DNA of 64,000 nucleotides from CBDFKV01 sp965249035 (GTDB lineage: Bacteria; Pseudomonadota; Gammaproteobacteria; Arenicellales; Poriferihabitantaceae): the NCBI GenBank assembly GCA_965249035.1, contig CBDFKV010000007.1:744001-808000 (forward strand), in the 5' to 3' direction. How positions within the stretch are numbered: position 1 is the stretch's first letter; each line of letters opens with the position of its first letter. Below, in pieces: positions 51,886 to 61,059 of this stretch. A program made the position numbers and the translations under genes. The notes under the pieces are model-generated. The model was not told where the DNA came from, did not search any database, and saw nothing but the letters and a program-made list of their open reading frames with translations.

Positions 51886-52356
51886 ATGGACCAATTAACC
51901 TCTATCACACTCACGCACGACGTTATGCCGCTGGTGGCCATCGCCTTCATGAACGATACGCACCGGGAAGAAATCAGCTTAGTACAACAGCTCGGTGAAA
52001 CATTAACCTCCTACCAGCAGGCCGATATACCTGCGGAAAGCGCTAAAGAAGCCATTACCCAAACACTAGAAAACTGGCTTGAGCATACAAAAAATCATTT
52101 TGCAGCGGAAAATGAATTGATGCAAACCTATGATTTTCCGGCCTTTCCCGTTCATGCCAAGGAGCACGAAAGTGCGCTCGCCCAATTATCCGAGCAAATT
52201 GAACAATGGCAGAAGACAAGTGACGTCGCCCCACTTATGGAATTCGTGTTTAAAGTTTGGCCTGCGTGGTTCACCCAGCACGTCAATACCATGGACGCGA
52301 TGACCGCACAATTCGCCGTAATAAACGGCTATCGAGATAGATCATCCGATGACTGA
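51886..52356 (+). CDS. Hemerythrin-domain protein
   Basis: Four-helix bundle with diiron ligands: His in NDTHREEIS, His-His-Glu in WLEHTKNHFAAENELM, His-His in FPVHAKEHESA, and His-Asp in FTQHVNTMDA. Single-domain, cytoplasmic, 156 aa. Bacteriohemerythrins bind O2 and can react with NO; its place among nor remnants suggests NO or O2 handling (inference). The frame is intact although its neighbours are decayed. Confidence 0.88.
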   Translation: MDQLTSITLTHDVMPLVAIAFMNDTHREEISLVQQLGETLTSYQQADIPAESAKEAITQTLENWLEHTKNHFAAENELMQTYDFPAFPVHAKEHESALAQLSEQIEQWQKTSDVAPLMEFVFKVWPAWFTQHVNTMDAMTAQFAVINGYRDRSSDD

Positions 52357-52357
52357 C

Positions 52358-52911
52358 ATGACCGGTTGAGCTCACACCTTCTATCAGCCGCAATATGACG
52401 AAGTTGCGGTGTTCGAGCACTATAATAATCAGCTACCCTTGCTGATCAAAAACCCAACTGGCTGCGGTAAAACCCGTTTTATTCAGCACGTGCCGCCGAT
52501 TAGGCCGACAGCGTTATACCATCGCTTGCCGTGACGATTTGACTGCGGCTGATATGGAGGGTGACATTGATCGGTGATGGCGAAACCTATTGGCAGGATG
52601 AACCTTTGACGAAAGCGGTGCGCTATGGTCCATTTGCTACTAGGATGAAGTGGTGTTGCACCTACTATCAGGCGACCGCCGTATTCTGCCGATTGAGCAC
52701 ACTGGTGAAGTACTGCAAGCAAACTCTGAGTTTATGCGGGTGGTCTCACAACTCTGGCTATCAAAACCTGTTGAAAGGTATGAAGCTGGCCACCCGCAAC
52801 TAGCCATATATTGAGACTGAAACCACCATCGTTCGCAAGGAAACTGGCATTGACGAATCCACCGCTATTCAGCGGGTTGAGTTGGCACATGGCTTACGCA
52901 GTAATGACTAG
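52358..52911 (+). pseudogene. norQ: norQ remnant (MoxR-type AAA+ ATPase)
   Basis: Pieces in changing frames: FYQPQYDEVAVFEHYNNQL, the Walker A LLIKNPTGCGKTRF, RYTIACRDDLTAADMEGD, IGDGETYWQDEPLTKAVRYG, a Walker B-like DEVVLHLLSGDRRILPIEHTGEV, NLLKGMKLATRN and ETGIDESTAIQRVELAHGL. This order is that of NorQ/CbbQ. There is a TGA at the fourth codon, several frameshifts and a deletion after Walker B, and the C-terminus is missing. It overlaps the end of sdhE by 4 bases. Confidence 0.85.
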
Positions 52912-53162
52912 ATGTCGATCATTGATTTAATAATGCGAGCGATACCCTTATCGGAGGGAATCGACCTGCCATTTAGCCAATCTGCAATGTCTGGGTCAGG
53001 TAAGTTTAATAAACGAACAAAAGATAATTTATCTTTTTTAGTCAGATCGTTATACTGCTTATCTAGAAATTGAACGAAACAATGGTCCAGCTCTTTAGTA
53101 CCGCGACGGCAACGCCATTGTAGTTCGCCCAAGCTGGGCAACTCGTTGGGTGAAGACGTCAC
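52908..53162 (-). CDS. sdhE: FAD assembly factor SdhE
   Basis: Small cytoplasmic protein assisting covalent flavinylation of SdhA. The motif WRCRRGTKELDHCFVQFLD (the RGxxE signature) near residue 17 is diagnostic, followed by FVRLLNLPDPDIADWL. 84 aa. 21 bases after the sdhB stop on the same strand. Confidence 0.93.
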   Translation of the reverse strand: MTSSPNELPSLGELQWRCRRGTKELDHCFVQFLDKQYNDLTKKDKLSFVRLLNLPDPDIADWLNGRSIPSDKGIARIIKSMIDI

Positions 53163-53183
53163 CGTAGTTGCGTCAACAAGACC

Positions 53184-53957
53184 TTAACGCGCGGCTATCA
53201 TCTTCTTAATGTCACCAATGGCCTTTCCTGGATTTAAGCCTTTAGGGCAGGTGGCCGTGCAATTTAGAATGGTATGACAGCGATAGAGTTTAAACGCATC
53301 ATCCAAATGATCCAGGCGCTCATCAGTTGCGTTATCACGACTATCCGCCAGCCAGCGATACGCTTGCAACAAGGCCGCAGGGCCAAGATACTCATCACCA
53401 TTCCACCAATAGCTTGGACACGCGGTTGAACAACAGGCGCACAGCACGCATTCGTAGAGACCATCCAGCTTTTCACGCTCTTCAACGCTTTGCAAGCGTT
53501 CGCCGTCTTCAGGCGCTTCTTGGTTGTTTTGCAACCACGGCTTAATCTCACCGTATTGCTCATAAAATCGTGATAAATCGGTAACCAAATCACGAACCAC
53601 GTTCATATGTGGGAGCGGATAAATACTGAATTCATCATCTAGCTCATCAATGGCTTTGGTACATGCCAAGGTATTAAGCCCCCCTACATTCATCGCACAG
53701 GAGCCACAAATACCTTCGCGGCAGGAGCGACGAAAAGCTAGGGTTGGGTCAATTTTATCTTTGATATGTAAAATGGCGTCTAGCACCATCGGCCCACAAG
53801 CATCGAGATCAACTTCGTAGCTATCCTGACGTGGATTGTTGCCATCCGCCGGATCCCAACGATAGACTTTAACTGTTTTCTTTCGTTTAGCCGATTTATC
53901 GGTAAACGTCTGGCCTTCTTGAATAACGGAATTCTTCGGTAGTTTAAACTCAGCCAT
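53184..53957 (-). CDS. sdhB: Succinate dehydrogenase iron-sulfur subunit
   Basis: Carries three iron-sulfur clusters: [2Fe-2S] in SCREGICGSCAMNVGG with a later Cys in LACTKA, [4Fe-4S] in CVLCACCSTACP, and [3Fe-4S] in CHTILNCTATCPKGLNP. 257 aa, slightly longer than the E. coli protein, with an extended N-terminus. It abuts sdhA by one base overlap. Confidence 0.96.
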   Translation of the reverse strand: MAEFKLPKNSVIQEGQTFTDKSAKRKKTVKVYRWDPADGNNPRQDSYEVDLDACGPMVLDAILHIKDKIDPTLAFRRSCREGICGSCAMNVGGLNTLACTKAIDELDDEFSIYPLPHMNVVRDLVTDLSRFYEQYGEIKPWLQNNQEAPEDGERLQSVEEREKLDGLYECVLCACCSTACPSYWWNGDEYLGPAALLQAYRWLADSRDNATDERLDHLDDAFKLYRCHTILNCTATCPKGLNPGKAIGDIKKMIAAR

Positions 53958-55750
53958 TAGTACACCCTCTTCTTAGGCTTAACGTATTCAACTTCATCAG
54001 TCAGCGTATAGGCATGGACTGGTCGATAATCGATCGTGACATCGCGCATGTCGTTACTAATAGTGGCGAGCGTGTGCTTCATCCAATCTTTATCGTCGCG
54101 CTCGGAATAGTCTTCGCGTGCGTGAGCACCACGGCTTTCCAGCCGATTTTCAGCCGAGTGAATTGCAACGGTTGCCTGAGCCAGCAAGTTTTCTAGCTCC
54201 AGCGTTTCAACCAAGTCAGTATTCCATGCCATCGAACGGTCTTTGGTATCGATATGGTCAAATCGCGCCACCACTTTAGCGAGTTTCTCTTTGCCTTCCG
54301 TCAACACCTCACCCGTACGAAACACCGCGCAATAATTCTGCATGGTTTTTTGCATATCCAGGCGAATTTCGGCCGTTGGCTCTGAGCCGGTTGCATGGCG
54401 CAATTTATCCAGGCGCGCAATCGCTTCTTCACCAGCATCGTCGCTTGGTGAGATATCAGCTTCACCCGGCTTTAATATTTCACCCGCGCGGTTAGCCGCA
54501 GCACGACCAAATACCACCAAGTCCAGCAAGGAATTAGACCCTAAGCGGTTGGCGCCATGCACAGAGACGCAAGCTGCTTCGCCAATCGCCATCAAGCCGG
54601 ATACAATCGAATCGGGATTGCCATCCATGAGCTGTACTACTTCGCCATGGATGTTGGTTGGGATGCCGCCCATGTTGTAATGCACGGTTGGAATAACGGG
54701 GATGGGCTCTTTAGTGACGTCGACACCAGCAAAAATACGCGCTGATTCCGCGATACCAGGCAAACGCTTATCAATGATTCCTGGGCCTAAGTGTTCTAGA
54801 TGCAGGTGGATGTGATCTTTTTCAGCACCCACGCCATTGCCTTCGCGAATTTCAATCGTCATCGCTCGACTAACCACATCGCGTGAGGCTAAGTCTTTGG
54901 CGTTGGGCGCATAACGTTCCATAAAACGCTCACCCTCTGAATTGGTCAGATAGCCGCCTTCACCGCGCGCGCCTTCAGTAATTAAACAACCCGAGCCATA
55001 AATGCCGGTCGGGTGAAATTGAATAAACTCCATATCTTGCAAGGGTAAGCCAGCCCGCAGCACCATTGCATTACCGTCGCCAGTACACGTATGCGCGGAG
55101 GTGCAAGAAAAATAAGAGCGACCATAACCACCCGTCGCTAACACTACCATCTTAGCGTTAAAACGATGCAAGGTTCCTTCGGCCAAATCCCAAGCCATGA
55201 CCCCTTTGCATTCGCCATTTTCCATGATCAGGTCGATCGCGAAGTACTCAATATAATATTCGGCATTGTGTGTCAGCGATTGTTGGTACAGCGTATGCAA
55301 AATGGCGTGTCCGGTGCGGTCAGCTGCTGCACAGGTGCGTTGGGCCGTGCCTTCACCAAAATGTGTGGTCATGCCACCGAAAGCACGCTGATAAATTTTG
55401 CCTTCATCGGTACGCGAAAAAGGTACGCCGTAATGCTCAAGCTCCAGCACCGCATCGGGAGCGTCTTTACACATAAACTCGATCGCGTCTTGGTCGCCGA
55501 GCCAGTCAGACCCTTTGACCGTATCGTACATGTGCCAGCGCCAATCATCTTCACCCACATTTCCGAGAGCAGCACTGATGCCGCCCTGTGCTGCCACTGT
55601 GTGGCTGCGGGTTGGGAACACTTTGGTAACACAAGCGGTTTTCAAACCCTTGGCTGCCATCCCCAAGGTAGCGCGTAAACCCGCACCACCTGCACCAACG
55701 ACAACCACATCATGGGCGTGATCAATTACGGTATATGACTGTATTTTCAT
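53957..55750 (-). CDS. sdhA: Succinate dehydrogenase flavoprotein subunit
   Basis: Catalytic subunit oxidizing succinate to fumarate. VVGAGGAGLRATLGMA nucleotide-binding motif, the FAD-linking His in TRSHTVAAQGGI, active-site TEGARGEGGYL and catalytic residues near the C-terminal GAHAREDY. 597 aa. The ATG at 55750 (MKIQSYT) overlaps the sdhD stop by 4 bases; an extension to 55795 would intrude into sdhD. Confidence 0.97.
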   Translation of the reverse strand: MKIQSYTVIDHAHDVVVVGAGGAGLRATLGMAAKGLKTACVTKVFPTRSHTVAAQGGISAALGNVGEDDWRWHMYDTVKGSDWLGDQDAIEFMCKDAPDAVLELEHYGVPFSRTDEGKIYQRAFGGMTTHFGEGTAQRTCAAADRTGHAILHTLYQQSLTHNAEYYIEYFAIDLIMENGECKGVMAWDLAEGTLHRFNAKMVVLATGGYGRSYFSCTSAHTCTGDGNAMVLRAGLPLQDMEFIQFHPTGIYGSGCLITEGARGEGGYLTNSEGERFMERYAPNAKDLASRDVVSRAMTIEIREGNGVGAEKDHIHLHLEHLGPGIIDKRLPGIAESARIFAGVDVTKEPIPVIPTVHYNMGGIPTNIHGEVVQLMDGNPDSIVSGLMAIGEAACVSVHGANRLGSNSLLDLVVFGRAAANRAGEILKPGEADISPSDDAGEEAIARLDKLRHATGSEPTAEIRLDMQKTMQNYCAVFRTGEVLTEGKEKLAKVVARFDHIDTKDRSMAWNTDLVETLELENLLAQATVAIHSAENRLESRGAHAREDYSERDDKDWMKHTLATISNDMRDVTIDYRPVHAYTLTDEVEYVKPKKRVY

Positions 55751-56091
55751 GAGGCGATAGCAATTCGGATGATCGAAATTAAGCCAATTAACCAAGCGGC
55801 GATAGAAACCAGCTTGGCAATCAAGATATAGCGTTTCTGGGGGGCGGCGGTTGCAATGTAGTCTTCAATGACCACTTGCAAACCCAGCGAGGCGTGAATG
55901 AATGCGGTGATAAACCACAAGCCCAGTAAAGTTGCAGTCACCGGTTGTGCGATCCAGGCACGAGTCGCGGCAAAATCATTGCCGATATGCGATAGCAGTG
56001 AAAACAGGCACCAAAGTGTCAAAGGGATCAGGGCAACCGCGGTTAGCCGTTGGAGGCGCCAATGTATCGCGCCCGAGTGTTTTTTTGTCAT
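55747..56091 (-). CDS. sdhD: Succinate dehydrogenase membrane anchor subunit
   Basis: Three membrane helices; the heme b-ligand His likely in FIHASLGLQVVIEDY, which is a family signature. 114 aa. Thirteen bases after sdhC; overlaps sdhA by 4 bases. Confidence 0.94.
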   Translation of the reverse strand: MTKKHSGAIHWRLQRLTAVALIPLTLWCLFSLLSHIGNDFAATRAWIAQPVTATLLGLWFITAFIHASLGLQVVIEDYIATAAPQKRYILIAKLVSIAAWLIGLISIIRIAIAS

Positions 56092-56104
56092 TGTATTAGA
56101 TCCT

Positions 56105-56479
56105 CTAGCTTACTGAAATCCACAGCAGTAGCGTCAATATCGCTGTTGCCGCCAGCACTGCCATACCACTCATCTTTATTGTCTCTTTTTCATAGCCAAC
56201 ACCAGTATCCCACACCAAATGGCGCACACCATTACAGAGGTGATAAAGCATCGCGACGCTCCAGCCAAATAAAATGATCCAGCCTAGCCATGAGCTGAGA
56301 ATACCGTTAACGATATTAAAAACGCCTGCGCCGGATGCCGCCGCAGCCACCCACGCGACCAAAAGCAAGGAGCCAAGAAATGCCAAGACGCCTGTGATGC
56401 GATGGGTAATTGACATCGCCATGTGTAATTCAGGCTTATAAATCTGTAGATGGGGGGATAACGGTCTGGACGAACTCAT
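56105..56479 (-). CDS. sdhC: Succinate dehydrogenase cytochrome b556 subunit
   Basis: Three-helix membrane subunit. RPLSPHLQIYKPELHMAMSITHRITG at the N-terminus (Ser/Arg for quinone binding) and LYHLCNGVRHLVWD with the heme b His. 124 aa. First gene of sdhCDABE. The upstream 270-base gap to the divergent protease gene must hold both promoters; no clear operator seen. Confidence 0.95.
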   Translation of the reverse strand: MSSSRPLSPHLQIYKPELHMAMSITHRITGVLAFLGSLLLVAWVAAAASGAGVFNIVNGILSSWLGWIILFGWSVAMLYHLCNGVRHLVWDTGVGYEKETIKMSGMAVLAATAILTLLLWISVS

Positions 56480-56750
56480 ATAAGCACCACCTTATGTTTA
56501 AGATTAGATACCCTTATATTTTAACGCGTTTGTCGCGCCACACAATGCAAAAGGCGCAAAAACTCTAACTTTTTTTGCAGCGCACAAACCCGGCTTACCC
56601 ATCCGGACTAGGTCAATCGACTCTCGGCCGGATTTAGCACCTCGTACCAAGCTGCTTTGTTATTTGACCAAACACCGATTAATCTTGCATTAGCATGCAT
56701 CAGGCCTTACGTTTATAATCACTCGAGTCTAATCCCTCAACGGACGAACA

Positions 56751-58961
56751 ATGCATTTTCCATCTATGCCGCTTTCCTTGACGACACACCGAATAACTTT
56801 GCGCAGCCCAGCTGCCCAGTTTTTCAGCACGATGCTGTTGAGTGCTTGTCTGCTTATCGCCACGGCGGTTTTTCCTGCAAACGCCAAACTGAGCGCTGAC
56901 TCTGCAGCAGACACAGAAAAAGCGGAAATCAAACTCACCACCCGCCACGGTTATGAGTTAAAAATTATCGACAAATTGCTGGATCGCTATCATTACATTG
57001 ACTATGAACTAGATGATGCCATGTCGCGGCAAATTCTCAAAAGCTATCTGGATCAACTTGACCCGGATAAAATGTTCTTTCTAGAACAAGATGTTGAAGC
57101 ATTTAAAGGAGTTGAAGACAGCCTAGACGATTACATTCGTGCTGGCGTGGTCGACCCGGCATTCACCATTTTCAACATTTATCAAACGCGGATACAGGAA
57201 CGGGTCGATTTCGCGCTTGAGCGTCTACACCAGCCTTTCGATTTCATCTTAGACGAAGATTACACGCCGGAACGCGAGGATGAAAATTGGGCCAGCGACC
57301 CGGCTGCACTTGATGAGATTTGGCGTAAGCGGATAAAAAATGACCTTATCAACCAGTTACTGGCTAAAACGAACGAAGAAGAAGCACTCGATACCCTTAA
57401 AAAACGCTATGAAACCATCGCGCGTCGTACTGACCAACTAAAACCGGATGAGTTGTTCCAAATCATCGCTAATGCTTATTTGAGCGCGCTGGAACCTCAC
57501 ACCAGTTATTTCTCGCCACGCGCTTCCGAAGAATTCAATATTCATATGCGTCTATCATTGCAAGGAATCGGCGCGCAACTACGCGGCGACGGTGAACACA
57601 CTGAAATAGTCAAAGTGATCAAAGGCGGCCCTGCCGACCTGTCCGATCAAGTTCATGCTGGCGACAAAATCACCGGTGTAGCGCAAGATACAGCCGACAT
57701 GGTCGACGTGATTGGCTGGCGCCTTAGCGATGTGGTCGACATCATCCGGGGTAAAAAAGGTTCTGAAGTACGGTTGCGCATTGTTCCCACCGCTACTGGC
57801 CTGTCCGGCGAGCCGAAAGTGGTCTCGATCATCCGCGACACCATCAAACTAGAAGAACAAGCCGCTAAAAGCCGGATTATCGAAAATACTGAAGAGGGCA
57901 CAACGACTCGCATTGGGGTGATCGACTTACCCTCATTTTATATCGATTTTGACGCACGCGCACGCGGCGAGACTGATTATCGCAGTACCACCCGCGACGT
58001 TCAAAAGCTAGTCGATTCACTGAAAGAACAAAGCATTGATGGCTTAATCATAGACTTGCGTGGCAATGGTGGCGGCTCGCTCGAAGAAGTCATCACCCTC
58101 ACCGGCTTATTTATCGACACCGGCCCCGTGGTTCAAGTCAGCGACAGTGATGGCCGTCTTAAAATCCACTACGATCGCGAAGAAGGTTCCATCTATGATG
58201 GCCCGTTGGCAGTAATGGTTGACCGCGCCAGCGCCTCTGCCTCTGAAATTTTCTCTGGCGCTATACAAGACTATAATCGCGGCATTATCGTGGGCGAAAC
58301 TACGTTCGGCAAAGGTACCGTACAAAGCGTTTTGCCGCTTTCGGCGCATAGCCTTAAATTACGCGATCATAATCAGCTGGGGCAGCTGAAGGTCACCATT
58401 GCACAGTTTTTTCGCGTTAATGGCGACAGCACGCAGTTTCGTGGTGTTATACCCGACCTAAACTGGCCACTGCCTCGCACTGATGATGATGCGGGGGAGC
58501 GCAGCTATGACAATGCCCTGCCGTGGCGACATATTGATAAAGCCAAGTACACGCCATTTGTTGAAACACTGGATTTGCCTGCGTTTAGTGCCGCCCAAAA
58601 TCGCCATTTAAGCCGCAGTCGAGAAGACCCGGAATTCATGTCGACCGTACAAAAACTGCGACTGCTCAATGATTCGCGTCGACAAACCAGTGTTTCATTA
58701 AACCTTGAAAAACGCCGCGGCAAGCGGTCACTACTCAATCAAGATTTGCTGGCGGTAGAAAACGCTATCCGTGCCGCTCGTGGCGAACCCCCCTTTAAGT
58801 CGGTTCAAGACATGCAAGACACTCAAAAGGCAGATCGTGACCAACCGAAAGATGATGACGATAAGCCAATTGATGTTTTTTTGCGAGAAGCCAGTGCTTT
58901 TTTGAGTGATTACATCCACTCAGCTTCGCCGCCCGCCAATGCCTCGATTGCCGCTCATTAA
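56751..58961 (+). CDS. prc: Tail-specific (carboxy-terminal processing) protease, S41
   Basis: Periplasmic serine protease cutting proteins from the C-terminus, involved in peptidoglycan hydrolase turnover. Signal anchor (to about residue 44), N-terminal helical domain, PDZ near 245-330, and the S41 core with the catalytic Ser in DRASASASEIFSGA (about 494) and Lys in TTFGKGTVQ (about 520); C-terminal DUF3340-like region. 736 aa vs 682 in E. coli; extra residues are at the C-terminal tail. Frame intact. Confidence 0.95.
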   Translation: MHFPSMPLSLTTHRITLRSPAAQFFSTMLLSACLLIATAVFPANAKLSADSAADTEKAEIKLTTRHGYELKIIDKLLDRYHYIDYELDDAMSRQILKSYLDQLDPDKMFFLEQDVEAFKGVEDSLDDYIRAGVVDPAFTIFNIYQTRIQERVDFALERLHQPFDFILDEDYTPEREDENWASDPAALDEIWRKRIKNDLINQLLAKTNEEEALDTLKKRYETIARRTDQLKPDELFQIIANAYLSALEPHTSYFSPRASEEFNIHMRLSLQGIGAQLRGDGEHTEIVKVIKGGPADLSDQVHAGDKITGVAQDTADMVDVIGWRLSDVVDIIRGKKGSEVRLRIVPTATGLSGEPKVVSIIRDTIKLEEQAAKSRIIENTEEGTTTRIGVIDLPSFYIDFDARARGETDYRSTTRDVQKLVDSLKEQSIDGLIIDLRGNGGGSLEEVITLTGLFIDTGPVVQVSDSDGRLKIHYDREEGSIYDGPLAVMVDRASASASEIFSGAIQDYNRGIIVGETTFGKGTVQSVLPLSAHSLKLRDHNQLGQLKVTIAQFFRVNGDSTQFRGVIPDLNWPLPRTDDDAGERSYDNALPWRHIDKAKYTPFVETLDLPAFSAAQNRHLSRSREDPEFMSTVQKLRLLNDSRRQTSVSLNLEKRRGKRSLLNQDLLAVENAIRAARGEPPFKSVQDMQDTQKADRDQPKDDDDKPIDVFLREASAFLSDYIHSASPPANASIAAH

Positions 58962-58974
58962 GACGCTGAATTCA

Positions 58975-60024
58975 ATGCCAAAACCCATGTTACAAACCAA
59001 ACGTTTACAAACACCATTCACTCTCGCCCTGATGACGTGTATTGCGGTAATAGTCGCGATCGCCAACCCAGCATTTTCTCAAGAAAATAGCGATCAGTAC
59101 ATTCGAGGAGCAGAAGCCTATCAACAGAACAATTTTGGTGATGCGGAAAAAATCTGGACGGCTTTAGTGGAAGCAGGCGACAAAAATTCACAGTTTGCCC
59201 TGGCGGTCATGCACATGAAAGGGGTAGCCACGCAGCCTGAGCTAAGTAAGGCATTCGCCCTATTTAGTCAAGCGGCTGAACAAGGGCACGTGTCATCCAT
59301 GTTTAACCTCGGCACTGCGTTTTGGAATGGAACAGGCACCACCGTCGATAAAGACCAAGCCATTAAATGGTGGGAACGCGCGGCTGAACAAGGCGACGCG
59401 GGTGCACAGTATAATTTGGGCCACGTATATGCCAACTTTGTGGGTGAGCCATTAGATATGGAGAAAGCCAAACTTTGGACTCAAAAAGCCGTTGATGCCC
59501 ATTACCCTGAAGCCGCGCAACTGATGAACGATCTTTCTAATCTAGGCGCCCAACCTCAAGCGGATACTAGCCCTAACTCAGAAGCCAACCACTTAACCAC
59601 CTACTGGCAAACTATAGACACGCCGGTCGCCCTAAGCGCTCACCGTGATCGCAAGTCGGAAAACGTCAAAACCCTGGCAGCAAGTACTCCAGTCACGTTA
59701 ATTGAGACAAAACAAGATCGCGCCTTGGTTGAGGTGCCAGGGGGCTTTCCTGTATGGATCGCCAGTCAATTTATTGATGATAATGGCACAGTCACTGGCG
59801 ATAGCGTTAACATTCGACCTATACCCAGTACCAAAGGAAGCCAAGCAACCGTGATTGCCAAATTGAATAAGGGTGATGCCACCCACATTGTGAACAGACA
59901 GACGAAATGGACCCGAATCATTCCGCAGCAAACACTTAGGGCGTGGGTCGACAGCAGCCAGATTCGACAGTACCAAACCTCAGAAGAAGCACGAAAAAAA
60001 CAATGGATAGAATTTGAACAGTAG
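58975..60024 (+). CDS. Sel1-repeat protein with C-terminal SH3-like domain
   Basis: Signal peptide (TLALMTCIAVIVAIANPAFSQ), then about three Sel1/TPR-like repeats (residues 40-175; GHVSSMFNLGTAFWNGTG, GDAGAQYNLGHVYAN) and a bacterial SH3-type domain pair at the C-terminus (VNIRPIPSTKGSQATVIAKL). Probably a periplasmic adaptor for cell-wall enzymes, fitting the neighbouring Prc and L,D-transpeptidase. ATG 58975 is used; the frame opens earlier inside prc. 14 bases after the prc stop. Confidence 0.85.
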   Translation: MPKPMLQTKRLQTPFTLALMTCIAVIVAIANPAFSQENSDQYIRGAEAYQQNNFGDAEKIWTALVEAGDKNSQFALAVMHMKGVATQPELSKAFALFSQAAEQGHVSSMFNLGTAFWNGTGTTVDKDQAIKWWERAAEQGDAGAQYNLGHVYANFVGEPLDMEKAKLWTQKAVDAHYPEAAQLMNDLSNLGAQPQADTSPNSEANHLTTYWQTIDTPVALSAHRDRKSENVKTLAASTPVTLIETKQDRALVEVPGGFPVWIASQFIDDNGTVTGDSVNIRPIPSTKGSQATVIAKLNKGDATHIVNRQTKWTRIIPQQTLRAWVDSSQIRQYQTSEEARKKQWIEFEQ

Positions 60025-60115
60025 TCGGTTATCTCGCTGTTGCTTGCAAGAGATTACCAAGGCCTTAGATTCTCTGCTCAACCACACTCATCGCACGGAA
60101 CCTCTTCTACAATCA

Positions 60116-61054
60116 ATGCATCGCTTTACACTATTCGGTGTTTTAACGCTCTTTCTAAACCTGGTTTTGGGTTCAAGCATCACCTTTGCTCAAACAAATA
60201 TTGCTAATCCGGCAAATGGCTTTACACCTTCACCTAACTCCGGCGAAGTCATCACACGGGTAACTAGCCTTTTTACACAGGCGAAAGCGTTAAGCCAATC
60301 AGACCCAACCACAGCCATCCGAGTCTATCGAACACTCATCACCCAGGCTCCGAACCAATTAGAAGCGTATAACAACCTCGCGGCATTGCTGGCGGCGCAA
60401 GGTAAAGCCGAAGAAGCCACCGAGATATTAGAAACTGCGATACGTCTCAACCCTGTGTTCGCTACCCTAAGCGACAATCTACGTGCCCTGTACTTACAGC
60501 AGTCCCAATTGCACTATAAAAAGGCGCTGCTATTGGACACCAACAGCATAAAACCTCTAGCACTTGCCACCATTAACCAGCTAGGCGACGCTGCAAACCT
60601 CGCTGCCAAAAAACCAATTGTGGTCACAACAGCAGCCACGATTACACCACCTCCCCCACCGAAACCGGCCCCTACTTTCGCACCCATCACCGAGACCAAC
60701 CGTGCAGCGATACAGGCACCTATCCAGTCGATGCTGACAAACTGGAAAAATGCTTGGAGTCAACGCGATGCAGTAGCGTTCATAAGCCAGTACGTCAATG
60801 GCTACCGCGCCAAATTTGACACGCCTGGAAATTGGCAACAATCTCGTCATACTAATTTCAACTCGAAAGCCGATATCCGTATTGAAATTGACCAGCTGGA
60901 GATACAGCCCTTTCAAAGTAGTCGTGCCCGAGCCACTTTTAATCAGTCATACTGGTCTGATGGTTATAGCGATAAAATACGTAAGCGCCTTTATTTGAGA
61001 AAAGTGGGTGAACAGTGGAAAATTGAACGAGAAATCACCCTCAAAGCGCTCTGA
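60116..61054 (+). CDS. TPR protein with C-terminal NTF2-like domain
   Basis: Signal peptide (LTLFLNLVLGSSITFAQ); two to three TPR motifs (ALSQSDPTTAIRVYRTLI, NQLEAYNNLAALLAAQG, residues 50-135); a Pro-rich linker (about 178-195); and a C-terminal domain beginning WKNAWSQRDAVAFISQYV, of NTF2/SnoaL type. The same domain type ends the next gene. Start 60116 gives the signal peptide; the frame opens at 60014 overlapping the previous gene. Function unknown; cell-envelope role from context. Confidence 0.82.
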   Translation: MHRFTLFGVLTLFLNLVLGSSITFAQTNIANPANGFTPSPNSGEVITRVTSLFTQAKALSQSDPTTAIRVYRTLITQAPNQLEAYNNLAALLAAQGKAEEATEILETAIRLNPVFATLSDNLRALYLQQSQLHYKKALLLDTNSIKPLALATINQLGDAANLAAKKPIVVTTAATITPPPPPKPAPTFAPITETNRAAIQAPIQSMLTNWKNAWSQRDAVAFISQYVNGYRAKFDTPGNWQQSRHTNFNSKADIRIEIDQLEIQPFQSSRARATFNQSYWSDGYSDKIRKRLYLRKVGEQWKIEREITLKAL

Positions 61055-61059
61055 TTCTC

